Source: JAKEHZ01 sp035280505
GTDB lineage: Bacteria > Acidobacteriota > Blastocatellia > RBC074
Length of the DNA stretch: 13,817 nucleotides
NCBI GenBank assembly: GCA_035280505.1
Contig: DATEFT010000738.1
Span: 1 to 13,817, forward strand
Direction: 5' to 3'
The notes beneath the pieces were generated by a model. The model saw only the letters and a list, made by a program, of their open reading frames with translations, searched no databases and was not told the DNA's origin. Below, piece by piece: positions 7,753-13,817 of this stretch (its first letter is position 1; each line of letters starts with the position of its first letter). The position numbers and the translations under genes are program-made.

Positions 7753-8025
7753 ATGAACTGTCCTGTCTGTAACGTGGCGTTGACGATGGCTGATCGTCAG
7801 GGCGTCGAGATCGACTATTGTCCGAAATGTCGTGGAGTGTGGCTCGACCGTGGCGAACTAGACAAGATCATCGAGCGCGCGGCGACCGAATCAACGACGA
7901 TCCGCGAGCCGGAATATCAGCGCGAGACTTATCCGGTGAGATCGGATCATGACGATCGGCATCATCAGGGTCATCACCCGCACAAACGCAAATCGTTCTT
8001 CGGCGAGATCTTCGACTTCGACTGA
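7753..8025 (+). CDS. Small zinc-ribbon protein (zf-TFIIB family) with His-rich tail
   Basis: The 90-residue protein has a zinc ribbon at residues 1-40: Cys3 and Cys6 in MNCPVC and Cys23 and Cys26 in YCPKCRGVWLDRGEL, the signature of the zf-TFIIB family. After a charged linker, residues 66-77 hold six histidines (H66, H70, H71, H74, H75, H77), a likely extra metal-binding patch. The C-terminus ends in SFFGEIFDFD, an acidic-aromatic tail. It is probably cytoplasmic, as no signal or membrane segment is present. The molecular role of bacterial members is not settled; the TerC-type gene 82 bases downstream suggests a link with metals or stress, which is inference. AGGGGGA upstream supports the start. 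Confidence 0.88.
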   Translation: MNCPVCNVALTMADRQGVEIDYCPKCRGVWLDRGELDKIIERAATESTTIREPEYQRETYPVRSDHDDRHHQGHHPHKRKSFFGEIFDFD

Positions 8026-8047
8026 TTCGCTGACTTGAATCAGCCGG

Positions 8048-8073
8048 GGAGGCCGCTCAACAGATCGGCCTCC
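8048..8073 (+). terminator. GC-rich hairpin between zinc-ribbon and TerC genes
   Basis: GGAGGCCG (8048-8055) and CGGCCTCC (8066-8073) are exact reverse complements around a 10-base loop, and a G-U pair extends the stem. It begins 22 bases after the zinc-ribbon stop, the usual place for a terminator, but only a weak TCACT follows rather than a T run. It could instead stabilise the end of the upstream message or shape the leader of the TerC gene, whose start lies 34 bases further on. Confidence 0.45.
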
Positions 8074-8107
8074 TCACTAATCAATCAATTGACGATTACG
8101 AAATCCT

Positions 8108-9136
8108 GTGGACACTATCCTCTTTCCTTTCTCCGATTACTGGTGGGCCTATCTGGCCTTCACTGGCTTCGTTCTCCTGCTCCTCACCCTGGACCTGGGC
8201 GTCTTTCACCGCCAGGCGCACGAAGTCGGGTTCCGCGAAGCCGCCGCGTGGAGCGTCGTCTGGGTCGCGCTGGCGCTCGTCTTCAACTTCGGCCTTTACC
8301 AATACGCGCTCTGGAAGTTTCCGCAGGATCCACGACTCGCTGCGCTGCCGGGGTTCGATCCGTCCGCCGCCGCCTGGCAGATGTCGCTGGAGTTCCTGAC
8401 CGGTTACGTCGTCGAGAAGTCGCTGGCCGTGGACAATATTTTCGTCTTCGTCGTGGTCTTCAGTTTCTTCGCCATTCCGGCGAGATACCAGCACCGGGTA
8501 CTGTTTTACGGCATTCTGGGCGCCCTTGTCTTCCGCGCGATCTTCATCGCGCTGGGCTCGGCGCTCATGCAGTACCACGCGGTCATTATCATTTTCGGCG
8601 TCTTCCTGATCCTGACCGGTTTGAAGATGATGATGATGCCGGAGAAGCCGATAAATCCCGAGGGGAACTTCGTCGTCCGGCTTTTCCGAAAGCTGATACC
8701 GGTGACGCCGGACTTGCACGGCCAGCGATTCTTCGTGCGACTGAACGGCGTGTTGCAGGCGACGCCGCTCGTGCTGGCGCTGCTTTTTCTGGAGTTGACC
8801 GACGTGATCTTTGCCGTGGATTCCGTTCCCACGATCTTCGCCTTGACCAACGAGCCGCTGATCGTCTTCACCTCGAACATCTTCGCCATCCTAGGCCTGC
8901 GGGCGATGTATTTCATGCTGGCCGGGGCAGTGGATAAATTCTATCTGCTCAAGTATGGGCTGGCCATGGTCCTGATCTTCGTCGGACTTAAGATGGTATG
9001 GCTCAACGATCTGTACGATGGTAAGTTCCCGATCACCCTCTCGCTTGGCATTATCGGCGGCGTGATCGCGGTCTCAACTGCGCTTTCGCTGCTCTTCCCG
9101 AAAAGTTCGGTGGAAAGCGGACGCGCCTCGACCTGA
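8108..9136 (+). CDS. TerC/Alx family integral membrane protein
   Basis: The 342-residue protein is strongly hydrophobic with about eight or nine membrane segments, the length and topology of the TerC/Alx family. Residues 11-32 form the first segment, ending in the conserved LDLGVFHR, followed by HEVGFREA.AWS. The family's acidic motifs are present: E103 and D109-N110 in VEKSLAVDNIFVF, and E229, D232 and D238 in LELTDVIFAVDSVPTIFALT. Members are linked to manganese export (Alx, MntP-like role), calcium/manganese loading of exported proteins (MeeF/MeeY) and tellurite resistance. The GTG start is the first possible start after an in-frame TGA at 8090-8092 and gives the conserved N-terminus, but no good Shine-Dalgarno precedes it. 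The gene follows the zinc-ribbon gene. Many relatives lie behind a yybP-ykoY manganese riboswitch; that motif is not visible here. Confidence 0.92.
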   Translation: MDTILFPFSDYWWAYLAFTGFVLLLLTLDLGVFHRQAHEVGFREAAAWSVVWVALALVFNFGLYQYALWKFPQDPRLAALPGFDPSAAAWQMSLEFLTGYVVEKSLAVDNIFVFVVVFSFFAIPARYQHRVLFYGILGALVFRAIFIALGSALMQYHAVIIIFGVFLILTGLKMMMMPEKPINPEGNFVVRLFRKLIPVTPDLHGQRFFVRLNGVLQATPLVLALLFLELTDVIFAVDSVPTIFALTNEPLIVFTSNIFAILGLRAMYFMLAGAVDKFYLLKYGLAMVLIFVGLKMVWLNDLYDGKFPITLSLGIIGGVIAVSTALSLLFPKSSVESGRAST

Positions 9137-9297
9137 ATCGATCATTTCACGGCAGAGCCGCCCGCTCCCGCCGTCTTTATCCGCGGAATAGACCGGATCA
9201 GCGAGATGCCGCAATCGATAATTGGCCTGGCCTCCCGGGACGAAATCTAGTATTAATGAAAGGCGAAGATCCTCTCCCCAGTCATGGAGATAGCCCG

Positions 9298-9978
9298 ATG
9301 AAGCCGACCGACGACCTGGTATTTCTGTTCGATGTTGACAATACGTTGCTGGACAACGACCGCGTCACCGCCGATCTTCGGCGTTATCTGGAACGTGAGT
9401 TCGGCAACGCCACCCGCGATCGATACTTCACCATCTTTGAAGAGCTGCGAGCCGAACTCGGCTATGCCGATTACCTGGGCGCATTGCAGCGGTATCGGCT
9501 CGAAGCGTTGGACGATCCGCGATTGCTGATGATCTCTTCATTCCTGACCGACTATCCGTTCGCGAATCGTCTCTATCCCGGCTCGCTCGATGCGATCGAG
9601 CATCTGGACGCCTGGGGTCCGACGGTCATCCTCTCGGATGGAGATGTGGTCTTTCAGCCGCGCAAAGTTCAGCGCTCGGGATTGTGGGAGGCGGTCGGAG
9701 GGCGAGTGCTGATCTATATTCACAAGGAACAGATGCTGCCGGATGTCGAGCGACATTACCCTGCCCGGCGCTATGTGATGGTGGATGATAAATTGCGGAT
9801 CCTGGCGGCGATGAAAAAGATCTGGGGCGAAAAGCTGATCACCGTCTGGCCGCGCCAGGGACATTACGCGCACGATTCCCAGGTGACCTCTCTGTATCCG
9901 CCTCCCGACATCACGCTGGAACGCATCGGCGATCTGGTCAACCACGACCTGCCGGCGTTGCTGGGCCGGATCCAATGA
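9298..9978 (+). CDS. HAD-superfamily hydrolase (probable phosphatase)
   Basis: From the ATG at 9298 the protein has 226 residues. Motif I is FLFDVDNTLLDND with the nucleophile Asp12 and acid Asp14; motif II is VILSDGD with Ser113; a likely motif III lysine is Lys143 in IHKEQ; motif IV is MVDDK with Asp163 and Asp164, so the full set for Mg-dependent phosphoryl transfer is present. A helical cap lies between motifs I and II (about residues 20-95). The substrate cannot be read from the sequence. An in-frame ATG at 9256 would add 14 residues, but GGAGA at 9286-9290 is well placed for 9298 and the HAD fold begins right after it. The gene follows TerC on the same strand by 161 bases and converges on the permease gene. 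Confidence 0.88.
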   Translation: MKPTDDLVFLFDVDNTLLDNDRVTADLRRYLEREFGNATRDRYFTIFEELRAELGYADYLGALQRYRLEALDDPRLLMISSFLTDYPFANRLYPGSLDAIEHLDAWGPTVILSDGDVVFQPRKVQRSGLWEAVGGRVLIYIHKEQMLPDVERHYPARRYVMVDDKLRILAAMKKIWGEKLITVWPRQGHYAHDSQVTSLYPPPDITLERIGDLVNHDLPALLGRIQ

Positions 9979-10007
9979 GTTTCAACGGTTTCTTGAAGTT
10001 CTTGAAT

Positions 10008-10083
10008 AGACCGCGGAAGACGCGAAAGACGCTGAATCAATCAAGGTTCGTATATTTTGCGTCTTTCGCGTCTTCCGCGGTTT
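10008..10083. repeat. Palindromic intergenic repeat, copy B
   Basis: The left arm 10010-10032 is the exact reverse complement of 10059-10081 over 23 bases, and the stem extends outward by a G-U and an A-U pair. A 26-base loop lies between the arms; within it GAATC (10034-10038) can pair with GGTTC (10045-10049). The core CGCGAAAGACGC is the same as in copy A near 6409, and an 18-base string is shared in inverted orientation. The element lies between the convergent HAD and permease genes, 29 bases beyond the HAD stop and 43 bases beyond the permease stop. It could end transcription from both sides; no long T run follows on either strand, though TTTAAATTT flanks the right arm. Confidence 0.9.
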
Positions 10084-10126
10084 AAATTTGAAATCAGTCT
10101 TACGCCTCCGGCTTGAGATCGGGGGA

Positions 10127-12595
<2,469 letters not shown>

Positions 12596-12956
12596 AATTC
12601 AGCCTCCTTACGCCTCCTTGCCAGCCTCCGGCCAGTGTTCGGCCAGAGCCACGGCACTATCTCTTTTTCGTCATCAGTAAGTCGAACGGCGAAGACTGAA
12701 ATCGACACCGCCTTCGGAAATAATCGACAGGCCGCCCGTCACTCGCGCCTAATCGGTATCTGAAGAAAACAATAGGCTTTCTGGATGCTTCTCAGCTTGT
12801 GCTCGATGGAAATCATCCACGGCTTACGTTGGAAGAAGTTTGGCGGCGGATTAAAGCCGAACTGCGGGACTGCGTCCATCCCAGCAGGCGTAGATGCGGA
12901 AGTGGGGAGGCCCGGCTAGCGAAGTCTGTACAATCGCCGCACAAGGTTGATGGGCC
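12596..12956. other. 361-base intergenic region between permease and second CHAT gene
   Basis: Apart from the permease ribosome binding site (12603-12609) no regulatory site is clear. On the plus strand, one frame stays open from before 12740 to 12996. Its part at about 12763-12870 reads like real protein (KKTIGFLDASQLVLDG, then HPRLTLEEVWRRIKAELRD), while the rest does not. No good ribosome binding site or ATG opens it, and it runs into the 3' end of the opposite CHAT gene. It may be a gene remnant or chance. I see no terminator with a T run. Confidence 0.4.
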
Positions 12957-13817
12957 TTATCTCCATTCTCCCTGTAACACGAAACCGGCCCAGTAATAGG
13001 AGGATGCCCAGCGTGGTTCTCGCCACATCGAGATCTGCGCTTTGCGGAGCGCCGCTGCCGGAGTGTCTTTGCCGGCCAGAAGGTTGCGGTAAAATCGCTT
13101 CATCAACTCAGCCGTCGCGCCGTCTCTGACATTCCACAGGCTGGCGATGACGCGCGGGGCGCCGGCGTAGATGAACCCTCGTGTCAACCCGATCAATCCT
13201 TCACCTTTGATCTCCTTGCCCAGCGCGGTGCTGCATGCCGAGAGGACGACCAGCTCGGCGTTCAGTTTCAGATTGTAGATCTCGTGTAAACGTAAGAAAC
13301 CTTCCTGTTCACGTCCCTCTTCGTCCACCAGTGAGAGCACGATTCCTGAGAGTTCCGGGTGTCTGCTGTTGAGCAGCCCATGGGTAGCGAAATGGATAAT
13401 GCGGTACTGATCCAATCCGGCGCTCTCGACCGTGGCGCGGCTGGCGGCAAAGTCAAGAGCCTTTAACGACTGTTGGGGCGGGGCCAGCGCCACGATGGCT
13501 TCAGCCTCTTCGCGGGTGTGGATCAGCCGCTCGAAACTGCCGACATCCGTCTCTCTGGCCGACCTGGTGAGCGCCGATTCCGGGCGGAATGAATCTCTGA
13601 CCGGCGTCGCTCCGACCATCTTCGCCGGTTTGACTCGCGGATCGTTCGGGTCAAAGACCGGATCGGAGATGACGGCAACGGTTTGGAGCGTCGATCGGGT
13701 CCGGGTCGGCTCGCGCCGCGTCTCCATCAGTATGGCTGCCGACGGCAGGCTGATGACTTCATGATCGACGATCAGCGGTTTTTGCCGATCGATCGCGCCG
13801 CCGAGAGCCGGAGCCGG
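12957..13817 (-). CDS. CHAT domain protein, C-terminal part (cut by the window edge)
   Basis: The frame is open through the last base of the window, so the 286 visible residues are the end of a longer protein whose start lies beyond 13817. An internal ATG at 13727 is not a likely start: the codons before it read KPLIVDHEVISLPSAAIL, a conserved CHAT strand. The CHAT domain is complete at its C-terminal side. The predicted catalytic His is in HFATHGLL (codon 13380-13382) and the Cys in LSACSTALG (codon 13233-13235). GLTRGFIYAGAPRVIASLWNV and the terminal YYWAGFVLQGEW are typical. Homologues usually carry TPRs upstream. It differs from the CHAT domain of the gene at 199-3789 in loop lengths and at many positions, so it is a paralogue and not a recent copy. 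Peptidase activity is inferred from the His-Cys pair. Confidence 0.92.
   Translation of the reverse strand, partial: PAPALGGAIDRQKPLIVDHEVISLPSAAILMETRREPTRTRSTLQTVAVISDPVFDPNDPRVKPAKMVGATPVRDSFRPESALTRSARETDVGSFERLIHTREEAEAIVALAPPQQSLKALDFAASRATVESAGLDQYRIIHFATHGLLNSRHPELSGIVLSLVDEEGREQEGFLRLHEIYNLKLNAELVVLSACSTALGKEIKGEGLIGLTRGFIYAGAPRVIASLWNVRDGATAELMKRFYRNLLAGKDTPAAALRKAQISMWREPRWASSYYWAGFVLQGEWR

Noticed and set aside
7559..7756. 65-codon frame with TTG start ending in ATGA overlap with the zinc-ribbon gene
   Set aside because: The overlap suggests coupling, but there is no ribosome binding site, no recognisable sequence and the start is weak.
8026..8107. yybP-ykoY manganese riboswitch before the TerC gene
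   Set aside because: The gap is only 82 bases and lacks the conserved riboswitch loops; it contains one simple hairpin.
8035..8937. Plus-strand open frame of 300 codons overlapping the TerC gene
   Set aside because: The TerC frame has the conserved acidic motifs and membrane segments; the other frame is Arg-rich with no family features.

Overview
The window looks like chromosomal DNA of an Acidobacteriota bacterium. The best clue is the minus-strand permease at 10127-12595, which has the two-halved, ATPase-less layout of the 'acidobacterial duplicated orphan permease' (ADOP) family. TPR-CHAT proteins, a fairly high GC content and stand-alone genes with structured intergenic gaps fit this, but no rRNA or other marker gene is present to fix the lineage more closely.

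Layout, left to right. (1) 1-198: AT-richer leader with a small inverted repeat. (2) 199-3789 (+): a 1196-residue membrane-anchored protein with a PPC-like beta domain, eleven in-register 42-residue TPRs and a C-terminal CHAT (caspase-like) domain with its His-Cys pair intact. (3) 3790-4279: non-coding, rich in hairpins. (4) 4280-6382 (+): an unrecognised 700-residue protein with two divergent copies of one module and an Ig-like C-terminal half. (5) 6383-6550: a palindromic repeat element between convergent genes. (6) 6551-7450 (-): NhaR-type LysR regulator. (7) 7753-9978 (+): a zf-TFIIB zinc-ribbon protein with a His-rich tail, a TerC/Alx-type membrane protein and a HAD phosphatase. (8) 9979-10126: a second, longer copy of the palindromic repeat, again between convergent genes. 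(9) 10127-12595 (-): ADOP permease. (10) 12596-12956: intergenic, with a possible gene remnant. (11) 12957-13817 (-): C-terminal part of a second CHAT protein, open to the window edge.

How the genes may work together. The two CHAT genes flank the window, and the unknown two-module protein follows the first one in the same direction. CHAT proteases are known elsewhere to cleave dedicated partner proteins, so the unknown protein is a reasonable candidate partner, but this is inference from position only, and the predicted cell locations of the two proteins do not obviously match. The zinc-ribbon, TerC and HAD genes look like a small same-strand group, perhaps concerned with metal or envelope stress. 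The least explained features are the two-copy palindromic repeat, the structured 490-base gap and the 700-residue protein.
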